Source of the DNA: Nitrospina sp.
Lineage (GTDB): Bacteria > Nitrospinota > Nitrospinia > Nitrospinales > Nitrospinaceae
Assembly: GCA_020430445.1 (NCBI GenBank)
Contig: JAGQJZ010000029.1
Coordinates: forward strand, 1-32,101
DNA length: 32,101 bases
Direction: 5' to 3'
Within the stretch, counting starts at the first letter, position 1. Each line of letters begins with the position of its first letter. The notes beneath the pieces are model-generated. The model made no database searches. It saw nothing but the letters and a program-made list of their open reading frames with translations, and was not told where the DNA came from. Positions 24,636 to 31,572 of the stretch are shown here, piece by piece. The translations under genes and the position numbers were made by a program.

Positions 24636-25583
24636 ATGACACAAAATTCACCCGAAGAAGAGTCCGGGGGCGGCTTTTTCTCCCGCCTGAAAAAAGGACT
24701 GGTCAAGACCCGGCAAAACCTGGCGGGCAGCCTCGAAAACCTGGTGCAGGGCAAGGCCAAGGTGGGGCCGGAGTTGCTGGAGGAAATAGAAGAGGCGCTC
24801 CTGGTGTCCGACGCCGGTCTTGCCACGACGCGGAAAATCCTCGACGCCCTTGAAGCGGAAGTCGCGGCAGACCGGATACGTGAACCGGAACAGGTGATGG
24901 CCCGGCTCAAGGACATGATGGTGGAAATCCTCGAAAAACCGCAGACCCCCTGCGACCTCGCATCGCAGACCCCCTTCGTCGTTCTGGTGATCGGCATCAA
25001 CGGTTCCGGCAAGACGACGACCATCGGCAAGCTGGCGGCAAGCTGGCACGGCCAGGGAAAAAAGGTTTTACTGGCGGCAGGGGACACCTTCCGCGCCGCC
25101 GCCATCGAACAGATGCAGATGTGGGCCGACCGGACCGGCGTGGTCTGTGTGAGTCAGGAAAGCGGGTCCGATCCTTCGGCGGTGGCCTTCGACGCGGTGC
25201 AGGCCGCGGTGTCCCGCGATATGGACGTGGTGCTTGTCGACACGGCGGGGCGTCTGCAAACGAACACCAACCTGATGGAAGAACTGAGGAAGATCAAGCG
25301 GGTCATCGGCAAGGTGATGGAAGGCGCGCCGCACGCCACCTGGCTGGTGCTGGATGCGGGGATCGGACAGAACAGCATCTCGCAGGCCAAACTGTTTCAC
25401 GAGGCGCTGCAAGTGGACGGCCTCATCATGACCAAGCTGGATGGCACGGCCAAGGGCGGCGTGCTCCTCAACATTACCGACACCATGGGATTGCCCGTGC
25501 GTTACATCGGGGTGGGCGAGCAGCCCGAAGACCTGCAACCGTTCAACGCCCGCGATTTTGTCGACGCCCTGTTGGCAAAGTAA
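24636..25583 (+). CDS. ftsY: FtsY, signal recognition particle receptor
   Basis: A 315-residue SRP receptor GTPase that docks SRP-ribosome complexes at the inner membrane for co-translational insertion. The N domain (about 15-105) is followed by the G domain. The P-loop is G120-INGSGKT-127, then DTAGR (202-206), TKLD (266-269) and the closing GVGEQPEDLQPF segment. There is almost no acidic A domain; a short FFSRLKKGL helix at 14-22 should contact the membrane, as in short FtsY proteins. One usually conserved site reads DAGIGQN (240-246) where FtsY commonly has DAsTGQN. The ATG at 24636 matches the usual MTxxS/FFSRLKKG start; an ATG at 24546 would add a hydrophobic, non-family stretch. Ffh is not in the window. 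Confidence 0.95.
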   Translation: MTQNSPEEESGGGFFSRLKKGLVKTRQNLAGSLENLVQGKAKVGPELLEEIEEALLVSDAGLATTRKILDALEAEVAADRIREPEQVMARLKDMMVEILEKPQTPCDLASQTPFVVLVIGINGSGKTTTIGKLAASWHGQGKKVLLAAGDTFRAAAIEQMQMWADRTGVVCVSQESGSDPSAVAFDAVQAAVSRDMDVVLVDTAGRLQTNTNLMEELRKIKRVIGKVMEGAPHATWLVLDAGIGQNSISQAKLFHEALQVDGLIMTKLDGTAKGGVLLNITDTMGLPVRYIGVGEQPEDLQPFNARDFVDALLAK

Positions 25584-25595
25584 AACCAGAGCACG

Positions 25596-25629
25596 AAAAA
25601 ACCTTCCCGGCCCGTTGCGTGCAACGGGC
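25596..25629 (-). terminator. Terminator for the tRNA-Gly/tRNA-Cys transcript
   Basis: GCCCGTTG (25610-25617) and CAACGGGC (25622-25629) form a perfect 8-bp stem. Read on the minus strand it is followed, after a few bases that can partly extend the stem, by six T (complement of 25596-25601). It lies 33 bases beyond the tRNA-Cys 3' end. On the plus strand it has no T-run but could still slow ftsY transcripts. Confidence 0.7.
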
Positions 25630-25662
25630 GGAAACCCAACCTGCAAAAACACGGATTGAAAA

Positions 25663-25737
25663 TGGAGGCGCCGGGCGGATTCGAACCGCCGATGAAGGTT
25701 TTGCAGACCTCTGCCTTAGCCACTTGGCCACGGCGCC
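25663..25737 (-). tRNA. tRNA-Cys (GCA), CCA encoded
   Basis: The minus strand folds into a complete cloverleaf. The acceptor stem is GGCGCCG/CGGCGCC, the D-stem GCC/GGC, the anticodon stem GAGGT/ACCTT with loop CTGCAAA (anticodon GCA), and the T-arm GGCGG-TTCGAAT-CCGCC. Discriminator T and an encoded CCA end (25663-25665 on the plus strand) are present. Confidence 0.96.
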
Positions 25738-25776
25738 GGTTTTTTTGTTTCGGGGGGAGGGAAAAGGGAAGGAAGG

Positions 25777-25848
25777 AGCGGGAGAAGGGATTTGAACCCT
25801 CGACCTCAACCTTGGCAAGGTTGCACTCTACCGCTGAGTTACTCCCGC
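25777..25848 (-). tRNA. tRNA-Gly (GCC), CCA not encoded
   Basis: Complete cloverleaf on the minus strand: acceptor GCGGGAG/CTCCCGC, anticodon loop CTTGCCA (anticodon GCC), and a T-arm with GTTCAAAT. After the discriminator T the next bases are CCT, so CCA must be added by the nucleotidyltransferase, unlike the neighbouring tRNA-Cys. It lies 39 bases upstream of tRNA-Cys in the same transcript. Confidence 0.96.
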
Positions 25849-25880
25849 GCTATGTTCCAAACTTCCTTTATTTGCGTCCA

Positions 25881-25908
25881 ATTATAGGTCCCCCGCCGGG
25901 ATTGTCAA
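25881..25908 (-). promoter_or_regulatory. Consensus sigma-70 promoter of the tRNA operon
   Basis: On the minus strand a perfect TTGACA (25903-25908), a 16-base spacer and a perfect TATAAT (25881-25886). Transcription would start near 25874, about 26 bases before tRNA-Gly. This also shows that the organism uses the classical sigma-70 consensus. Confidence 0.88.
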
Positions 25909-25952
25909 ACCCTAAATTTTTTTTTCGGGTGGGGGATGGGGAATCGGGGGCC

Positions 25953-26540
25953 TCAGGCTTTCGAAGTGAGCCGGTTTTCGGTGCCGTGCTGTAGGCGGAC
26001 GATGTTTTCACGATGCCGCAGCATAACCAGCGCCGCCACCACAGCCCCCAGCATGACAAAAGAGGGGGCCGCCGAGTAGCCCCACCCGAAAAGGGGGATC
26101 GACAGGGCTGCGACCATGGAGCTGAGCGAGACGTAGCGCCATTGCCACAGGGTGAGCGCGAACACGGCCATCGACGAAAGCGTGGCCCAGGGCATCAGGT
26201 AAAGAAAAATCCCCAGTCCGGTGGCCACCCCCTTGCCGCCGCGGAATTTCAGGAAAACGGAGTGCAGGTGCCCGAGAAAGGCGAGGAAGCCGACAAGGGC
26301 CACTTGCCGGGGCTCCGTCAGCAGCAGGTCCGCCAGGGCCACTGCAAGAAACCCCTTGGCGGCGTCCCCGGCCAGGGTGAGGATGCCGGCGCGCTTGCCC
26401 AGGGTGCGGGCGACGTTGGTGGCACCGATGTTGCCACTGCCGTGCTGGCGCAGGTCGATGTTTTTTAAACGGGCCAGGATCACCCCGAAGGGGATCGAGC
26501 CGAGAAGGTAACCCGCCAGGCTGATCAGGACTGGTTCCAT
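25953..26540 (-). CDS. plsY: PlsY, acyl-phosphate:glycerol-3-phosphate acyltransferase
   Basis: A 195-residue inner-membrane enzyme that makes lysophosphatidic acid from acyl-phosphate and glycerol-3-phosphate, the first step of phospholipid synthesis. The family motifs are in order: GSIPFG (14-19), GSGNIGATN (34-42) and a KFRGGKG segment around 100 that contributes to substrate binding. Five or so hydrophobic segments and the length match the family (about 190-210). The ATG at 26540 fits the usual N-terminus; no strong ribosome-binding site is seen. It lies 28 bp after the sigma factor gene on the same strand and is probably co-transcribed with it. PlsX is not in the window. Confidence 0.95.
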   Translation of the reverse strand: MEPVLISLAGYLLGSIPFGVILARLKNIDLRQHGSGNIGATNVARTLGKRAGILTLAGDAAKGFLAVALADLLLTEPRQVALVGFLAFLGHLHSVFLKFRGGKGVATGLGIFLYLMPWATLSSMAVFALTLWQWRYVSLSSMVAALSIPLFGWGYSAAPSFVMLGAVVAALVMLRHRENIVRLQHGTENRLTSKA

Positions 26541-26568
26541 GTTGCGGCCGATTCAGAAGGAAACGTGT

Positions 26569-27468
26569 TCAAACCAGATGGTCCTCCATGTGCTCTTCGG
26601 CACCGTGACTGCGGAGCCGCGCCTTGGCCCGTTTTTCGATCTGCCGGACGCGCTCCCGCGACAACCCCATTTCCTTGCCGATTTCTTCCAGGGTCTTGGC
26701 TTCCCCGTTGAACCCGAACCGCAGACGCAGGATTTTTTCCTCGCGGTGGTTCAGGTGTTTCAACAGGTGGTCGACCTTCGACGACAGGGTTTCCTTCATG
26801 ATCTGGTCGTCGTAGGGAATGAAGTCGGGGTTTTCCAGAAGGTCGATGTATTCCGTCACCTCGTCCTGTTTCAGCGGGGTGTCCAGGGAGAGGTGGGTGC
26901 GGTAGGCCCGCAGAATGTTTTCGATTTCCTCGACGCTCAGGCCCATGTCCTGCGCCACTTCGGAAGGGGTCGGTTCCCGTTCCAGATCCTGCGCCATGCT
27001 GTTGAACTTCTTTTCTATTTTGTACAGCTTGCCGGCCTGCTTGACCGGAAGCTTCACCGTGCCGGACTGTTCGGCGAGGTAATGCAGGATGGCCTGCCGG
27101 ATCCACCAGACCGCGTAGGTGATGAATTTGACGTGATGGCTTTCATCGAACCGCTTGGCTGCCTGGATGAGGCCGATATTGCCTTCCTCGATCAGGTCCT
27201 GCAAGGGCACGCCGCACCCCCGGTAACGGTTGGCCACGGTGACCACGTACTTGAGGTTGCGCTTGACCAGTTTCTGCATGGCCCGGGTATTGCCCCGCCG
27301 GATTTGTTCCGCCAGGCTGGCTTCCTCTTCGCGGGACAGGGGTTTGATCTGGCTGATATCCGCCAGGTATTGATTGAGCGTGTCGTCGTCGGAACTGCGG
27401 CTGTTCCCGGAGGCTGCCTGCCGGGTGGTTTTTTTACCTGATCTTCCGGACTTTCTTTTTTCGGCCAT
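26569..27468 (-). CDS. Sigma-70 family RNA polymerase sigma factor (group 2, RpoD/RpoS-like)
   Basis: A 299-residue sigma factor. After a basic Ser/Arg/Lys tail (1-28) come region 1.2 (about 30-60), region 2 (67-137, with NLKYVVTVANRYRG and FITYAVWWIRQAI for core binding and -10 recognition), region 3 (about 140-217) and region 4 (233-286, helix-turn-helix TLEEIGKEMGLSRERVRQIE for the -35). It lacks region 1.1, so it is not a full-length housekeeping RpoD; a group-2, RpoS-like role in stress or growth transitions is likely. Region 3.0 reads TVKLPVKQ where RpoD typically has TIRIPVHM. AGGAAA lies about ten bases before the ATG. It sits 17 bp after bamD and 28 bp before plsY, an unusual operon setting for a sigma factor. 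Confidence 0.92.
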   Translation of the reverse strand: MAEKRKSGRSGKKTTRQAASGNSRSSDDDTLNQYLADISQIKPLSREEEASLAEQIRRGNTRAMQKLVKRNLKYVVTVANRYRGCGVPLQDLIEEGNIGLIQAAKRFDESHHVKFITYAVWWIRQAILHYLAEQSGTVKLPVKQAGKLYKIEKKFNSMAQDLEREPTPSEVAQDMGLSVEEIENILRAYRTHLSLDTPLKQDEVTEYIDLLENPDFIPYDDQIMKETLSSKVDHLLKHLNHREEKILRLRFGFNGEAKTLEEIGKEMGLSRERVRQIEKRAKARLRSHGAEEHMEDHLV

Positions 27469-27485
27469 GGTGTTGGTTTCCTGAG

Positions 27486-28244
27486 TCAGCGCAATTCACG
27501 CAATCGCGACCGGGCGTCCTGCGTGAATTCACTTCTCGGGTATTCCTGCAAGAGTTTTCGGAAAAATATCCTGGCGTCCTCCTTGTTCCCTTCTTCGAAG
27601 TACGACTCTCCCAGCAGGTAGATCACTTCGTCGCGGAATTGCTGCTCGGGGTAGTCTTCCAGGATGGCTTTGAACCGCAGTATGGCGGATTGGTAGGAAT
27701 GGGTGCGGAAGTAGAACCTGCCGATCTCCAGTTGGTTGTTGGCCAGGTGGTCGACGCATTCCTGAATCTTTTGCTCCGCTTTTTTGGCGTAACTGCTTTT
27801 GGGATAGATACGGATCAGCTTTTCAAATTCGGCTTTGGCGGAATGGGTGAAACTCTGGTCCCGGATCGAGATGTCGATCTGTTCGAAGTCCGTCATTCCT
27901 TTCTGGTACTGGGCCCTGGGCGCCAGCCGGTGCGCCGGATACAGTTCCACAAAACGGTTGAAATTAAATTTTGCCTCCTCCCATTGCTCTTGTCTATAAT
28001 GAGCCTCGGCGAGCAGCAATTGAGCGATGATGCGCTCCTTGCTGTCCGGGCTGTCCTCCATCAACTGGGTGAGGGTTTTCTGCGCGTCCTCGAAGTTGTC
28101 GTTCTTCAACTCCTTTTTCCCCCGTTTCAGGAGGACGTCAGGGGGCAGAACCTTTCTTTCCGTGCTGGTGCAGGCGGAGCCTGAAGCCCAGAAGATCAGC
28201 AATCCCATCAACAAGATTAAATGCCTGTTTCTAAAACCTGTCAT
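27486..28244 (-). CDS. bamD: BamD-like outer-membrane assembly lipoprotein
   Basis: A 252-residue TPR lipoprotein, part of the BAM complex that folds outer-membrane proteins. A hydrophobic signal ends in a lipobox-like SGSAC, giving a lipidated Cys. Five TPR-like helical pairs follow, with typical segments such as AEAHYRQEQWEEAKFNFN and YLLGESYFEEGNKEDARIF. Length and order match BamD (about 245). The start is uncertain: the ATG at 28244 opens the signal peptide but has no ribosome-binding site, and TTG at 28271 is in frame. A strong GGAGG-ATG lies upstream in the same frame but is cut by a stop after three codons (see 28278-28301). The gene leads the bamD-sigma-plsY transcript. Confidence 0.85.
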   Translation of the reverse strand: MTGFRNRHLILLMGLLIFWASGSACTSTERKVLPPDVLLKRGKKELKNDNFEDAQKTLTQLMEDSPDSKERIIAQLLLAEAHYRQEQWEEAKFNFNRFVELYPAHRLAPRAQYQKGMTDFEQIDISIRDQSFTHSAKAEFEKLIRIYPKSSYAKKAEQKIQECVDHLANNQLEIGRFYFRTHSYQSAILRFKAILEDYPEQQFRDEVIYLLGESYFEEGNKEDARIFFRKLLQEYPRSEFTQDARSRLRELR

Positions 28245-28277
28245 TAAGAGGCGGGGTGATTTGGTTTTCAACTCATT

Positions 28278-28301
28278 TTATATTACCATGGTTTTTCCTC
28301 C
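28278..28301 (-). promoter_or_regulatory. Strong ribosome-binding site with a three-codon minigene ahead of bamD
   Basis: On the minus strand GGAGG (28297-28301) is followed after seven bases by ATG (28289-28287), then GTA, ATA and TAA (28280-28278). This is the best ribosome-binding site in the region, and its frame is that of bamD, but the TAA stops it. Ribosomes could re-initiate at TTG 28271 or ATG 28244. A sequencing or mutation difference at the TAA would instead give a longer bamD. Confidence 0.5.
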
Positions 28302-28330
28302 GGGACGTACTCTGGAGAAGTCCTCGCATT

Positions 28331-28353
28331 CCGGTTAGTGATGGGGTAACCGG
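28331..28353. promoter_or_regulatory. Inverted repeat between divergent bamD and exbB
   Basis: CCGGTTA (28331-28337) and TAACCGG (28347-28353) form a perfect 7-bp inverted repeat with a nine-base centre. It lies in the region that must hold the promoters of both divergent genes, so it may be an operator. It could also be an RNA hairpin in either leader. No clear -35/-10 pair is seen beside it. Confidence 0.4.
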
Positions 28354-28419
28354 GTCTTCCACGGCGTCACCCCGACCCTGAAACGCAACAAACCAGCGGC
28401 AATCCGCGAAAGGAACTGT

Positions 28420-29214
28420 ATGACCCACCGGATAATCCGGATTTCTTTCCTGATTTTGATTTTCGCTTCAATATTGACAGGAACGGCCGCCTGGGCCCAG
28501 CAAACCCAACTCCCCCCCGTTGCTACCAATAACTGGCAGATCATTTCGATCATTGAAAAAGGCGGGTGGATGATGTACCCCATCATGTTCTGCTCCATCC
28601 TGATGGTGGGTATCGGCATCGAGCGCGCCTACAGCCTGAGGCGGAAAAATATCATCAATCCCGATTTCCTCAGGAAGGTACGGACCCATTGGAACTGGAA
28701 GGACATCCAACTGGGGCTGCAACTCTGCAAGACCTATGACAACGCCCTGGCCCGTATCCTGAAAGCGGGCCTGCTCCGGTTCGGCGGCAAGGTGGACGAG
28801 ATCGAACGCGCTATCGAAGGGGCCGGCCAGCACGAGGCGTCGCTTTTGACGTCCAACCTGCGGGTGCTCGGCGCCGTGGCCAATATCACCCCGATGCTGG
28901 GGCTTCTCGGAACCGTGTTCGGGATGATCAAGGCGTTTAATGTGATCTCTCAAAGCGGCACCGGCAACCCCGGGCTGGTGGCCAGCGGTATTTCCGAAGC
29001 GCTCATCACCACCGCCGCGGGAATGGTGGTGGGTATCCCGGCCCTGGCTCTGTACCATTACTTTCGCGGACGCATCGACCGGTATGTTTTTGAAATGGAG
29101 GAAATCTCCTTTCAACTCGTGGAAGAGCTGAATATCGAAGCCGTCCGTAACCGCAAACTGGAACAGCAAAAGGAAGCCGAGGCGCGGGCAGGCAAACAGG
29201 CCCGCGTCGGTTAA
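28420..29214 (+). CDS. exbB: MotA/TolQ/ExbB proton-channel family protein
   Basis: A 264-residue inner-membrane protein. A cleavable-looking signal peptide (1-27, AWA|QQ) precedes the first TolQ/ExbB helix (about 49-70, GGWMMYPIMFCSILMVGIGI). A cytoplasmic loop follows (about 75-150). The conserved channel helices are about 155-180 (ITPMLGLLGTVFGMI) and 190-220 (ITTAAGMVVGIPALALYHY). With ExbD/TolR it forms a motor that uses the proton gradient to energise TonB- or TolA-type partners. The signal-peptide version is common in ExbB relatives outside enterics. AAAGGA lies about six bases before the ATG. exbD follows after 21 bp. No tonB or tolA is in the window, so the partner is unknown. Confidence 0.9.
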   Translation: MTHRIIRISFLILIFASILTGTAAWAQQTQLPPVATNNWQIISIIEKGGWMMYPIMFCSILMVGIGIERAYSLRRKNIINPDFLRKVRTHWNWKDIQLGLQLCKTYDNALARILKAGLLRFGGKVDEIERAIEGAGQHEASLLTSNLRVLGAVANITPMLGLLGTVFGMIKAFNVISQSGTGNPGLVASGISEALITTAAGMVVGIPALALYHYFRGRIDRYVFEMEEISFQLVEELNIEAVRNRKLEQQKEAEARAGKQARVG

Positions 29215-29235
29215 CCTCCATCAAGGCACCCCGCC

Positions 29236-29631
29236 ATGCACTTTCGCAAGGATGAGGAAGAGAACTTCGCCCTCGAACTCACACCGTTGATCGATGTGGT
29301 GTTTCTCCTCCTGATTTTCTTCATGGTCTCCACGGCATTTGTGGACTTTCCACGCCGCATGGAAATCAACCTGCCCACCTCCAAGTCCGCGACCGAGGAC
29401 AAGCAGCCGAGCAAGCTTGAAATTGAAATGACCGTCAACAAGCAGATTTTCCTGGACGGCAAACGGGTCAGTCTGGCTGAATTCGAAAAGAAACTGACGG
29501 AATTCACCAGCCCGCAGGAGATCAAGGCGCTCATCCGCGCCGATAAAAACCTGCCTTATGGAAACGTGATTGAGGTCATGGGAATTCTGCAGAACGCAAA
29601 AATCCTCGACATCGGCGTGGCGGTCAAATAG
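29236..29631 (+). CDS. exbD: ExbD/TolR family motor subunit
   Basis: A 131-residue protein with the family layout: a short cytoplasmic N-terminus (1-15), one membrane helix (about 16-37, TPLIDVVFLLLIFFMVSTAF) and a periplasmic domain (about 45-131). Asp20 in the helix is the conserved proton-carrying residue. The periplasmic part includes IKALIRADKNLPYGNVIEVM, typical of the family. CAAGG lies about ten bases before the ATG. It is the second gene of the exbB-exbD operon and converges with a small minus-strand gene 27 bp away; no strong terminator is seen between them. Confidence 0.93.
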   Translation: MHFRKDEEENFALELTPLIDVVFLLLIFFMVSTAFVDFPRRMEINLPTSKSATEDKQPSKLEIEMTVNKQIFLDGKRVSLAEFEKKLTEFTSPQEIKALIRADKNLPYGNVIEVMGILQNAKILDIGVAVK

Positions 29632-29658
29632 AACGGCTGCCTTGGGTTCGCGAAAAGG

Positions 29659-29967
29659 TCAGGAAATCTGCCGGGTCTGCGGCTTGTAGGCCTGCCCGCG
29701 CGTGACGATCCAGTCGTTCAGTTTGCACACTTCGTGAGGTTTCAGAAAATACAGCACATGCTGTGGGGTGGGGTGGTCTTCGTCGTTGATCATCGTGCAA
29801 TAGTTCCGTTCGACGTAAGCCGCCACATGGGCCTTGAACTGGGGGAACTTGGGATACAGCTCGCAGAATATTTCCGCATGGTAAGCCGGATCCGGGTTGT
29901 CCGGATTGAATTTCTGCAGTTTCGGAGAGAGTTTTAAATTAAAGTCGGTTTTGATGACGACTCCCAC
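29659..29967 (-). CDS. Small hypothetical protein (GTG start)
   Basis: A 102-residue soluble protein I do not recognise. It has no signal peptide or membrane segment, is rich in Pro, His, Tyr and Lys, and contains two Cys-bearing motifs (EIFCELYPKFP, HEVCKLNDW) and an ERNYCTMINDEDHPTP segment. The GTG at 29967 is chosen because a strong AAGGAGG lies five bases upstream; the frame extends to a TTG at 29991, but that would place the ribosome-binding site inside the gene. Good codon use and the strong site argue that it is real. Position between exbD (convergent) and the aminopeptidase (divergent) gives no functional clue. Confidence 0.6.
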   Translation of the reverse strand: MGVVIKTDFNLKLSPKLQKFNPDNPDPAYHAEIFCELYPKFPQFKAHVAAYVERNYCTMINDEDHPTPQHVLYFLKPHEVCKLNDWIVTRGQAYKPQTRQIS

Positions 29968-30070
29968 AACATCCTCCTTAAGCGGTTGCAATCACAGCCC
30001 CATTTTGAAGGACCCGCCTTGAACAGGGCAAGAAAATTCTGGACAAGCCATCCAGCTCCACCGCTCCCGG

Positions 30071-30100
30071 TTGCCCCCGGAACCCCTAAGTCCTTATAAT
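30071..30100 (+). promoter_or_regulatory. Promoter for the M18 aminopeptidase
   Basis: TTGCCC (30071-30076), 18 bases, then a perfect TATAAT (30095-30100). Transcription would start near 30107. The 9-base TTATAATAA is nearly self-complementary, so weak activity toward the small minus-strand gene is also possible. The rest of 29968-30234 shows no gene. Confidence 0.5.
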
Positions 30101-30117
30101 AAGGGCCAACGCGCCCT

Positions 30118-30146
30118 GCCTGCGGGATTCGCAGGCCACATTTTTT
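30118..30146 (+). terminator. Terminator-like hairpin in the aminopeptidase leader
   Basis: GCCTGCG (30118-30124) pairs with CGCAGGC (30130-30136) around GGATT. Four bases later comes a run of six T (30141-30146). It lies between the promoter at 30071-30100 and the gene start at 30235, so it may be an attenuator or the end of a roughly 40-base RNA. Confidence 0.5.
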
Positions 30147-30234
30147 ACGCTTTTTGTTTCCGGAAAATGTTGGATAAAAAGACGCGTGCCGGAACCCGAC
30201 AGAAATGTTTTCGCTGTGAAACAGAAAGGCATTC

Positions 30235-31545
30235 ATGAAGCTGACAAAATCGGAATGGCAGAAAACCCACGCCCTGCTGGAATTCATAGACCGGAGCCCC
30301 ACGCCGTTCCACGCCGTCGAGGCGCTGGTGCCGTTGCTGGAGCAGTCCGGTTTCGAACCGTTGAAGGAGGTGGACAACTGGAACCTGCGTCGAGGCGGAC
30401 GCTATTACGTCACGCGCAACGCTTCTTCCCTGATTGCGTTTTCCGTCGGGGAGCGCTCTCCGGAGGAGGCCGGATTCCAGATCATCGGCGCGCACACAGA
30501 CAGCCCCAACCTGCGCCTGAAACCCAACCCGGTGTATGAGAAGGCGGGCTACGTTCAACTGGGTGTCGAGGTTTACGGAGGGGCTCTGCTGGCGACCTGG
30601 ACCGACAGGGACCTGTCTCTTGCCGGGCGCGTGGTGGCCCGCACCCGGTCGGGAGGCGCCGAATCGCGCCTCATCAGGATCGACAAACCCATCCTGCGCA
30701 TTCCGCAACTGGCGATCCATCTCAACCGCAACGTCAACGAAAAGGGACTGCTGTTGAACGCCCAGCAACACCTGCCGCCGGTGTTGCAATTGACCGCCGG
30801 GGGCATCAAGTCGCAGAAAGCGTTTGAGGATATCATCGCCGGGCAGGCCAAAATCAAACCGGCGGATATTCTGGGAATGGACCTGATGCTGTACGACACC
30901 CAGCCTTCAAGCCTTGGCGGGGCCGGAGATGAATTCCTGTTCGCCCCACGGCTGGACAACCTGGCCTCCTGCCATGCGGCGACGCTGGCGCTGACGGAGG
31001 CGTCTAAAAAGTCGGCGGCGACACGGGTGCTGGTTTTTTATGACAACGAGGAGGTGGGCAGCGACACGGCGCAGGGCGGCGGTTCTCCGTTTCTCAAGGA
31101 CACCCTGGAGCGGTTGACCCTGGGCGGCCAGCCGGCGCGGGAGGCGTTCATGCGGGCGGTCTCCCGTTCGTTTTTTATCTCAGCGGATATGGCCCACGCG
31201 GTTCATCCCAACTACGCTGACCAGCACGACGCGCGCCACTGGCCCGCTCTCAATGCCGGGCCGGTGATCAAAACCAACGCCGGGCAGCGCTATGCCACCG
31301 ATGGAGAATCGGCGGCGCAATTCCAACTGTTGTGTCAAAGGGCGGGGGTCACCCCCCAGGCGTTCGCCATGCGTTCAGATCTACGCTGCGGCAGCACCAT
31401 CGGCCCGATCACCGCAGCCAATCTGGGGATCAAAACCGTGGACGTGGGCAACCCGATGCTTTCCATGCACTCGATCCGGGAGATGGCGGGAAGCGGCGAT
31501 CACCCGGCGCTGATCCGGGTGTTCCGTGAATTTTTCAGGGGATGA
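30235..31545 (+). CDS. apeB: M18-family zinc aminopeptidase (ApeB-like)
   Basis: A 436-residue cytoplasmic metallopeptidase of family M18 (aspartyl-aminopeptidase-like), which forms a large tetrahedral dodecamer and trims N-terminal residues from peptides. Catalytic and metal residues are in place: H87-T-D89 (GAHTDSPNLR), D240 (PRLDN), E271/E272 (DNEEVGS), D317 (SADMAHAVHPN) and H411 (SMHSIRE). Length matches bacterial M18 enzymes (about 420-440). AAAGG lies about five bases before the ATG. It is likely a single-gene unit with its own promoter and a leader hairpin that could control expression. A convergent small gene ends 27 bp beyond its stop. Confidence 0.95.
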   Translation: MKLTKSEWQKTHALLEFIDRSPTPFHAVEALVPLLEQSGFEPLKEVDNWNLRRGGRYYVTRNASSLIAFSVGERSPEEAGFQIIGAHTDSPNLRLKPNPVYEKAGYVQLGVEVYGGALLATWTDRDLSLAGRVVARTRSGGAESRLIRIDKPILRIPQLAIHLNRNVNEKGLLLNAQQHLPPVLQLTAGGIKSQKAFEDIIAGQAKIKPADILGMDLMLYDTQPSSLGGAGDEFLFAPRLDNLASCHAATLALTEASKKSAATRVLVFYDNEEVGSDTAQGGGSPFLKDTLERLTLGGQPAREAFMRAVSRSFFISADMAHAVHPNYADQHDARHWPALNAGPVIKTNAGQRYATDGESAAQFQLLCQRAGVTPQAFAMRSDLRCGSTIGPITAANLGIKTVDVGNPMLSMHSIREMAGSGDHPALIRVFREFFRG

Positions 31546-31572
31546 TCGGTTGACCGTTGGGTCGGTGTGGAA

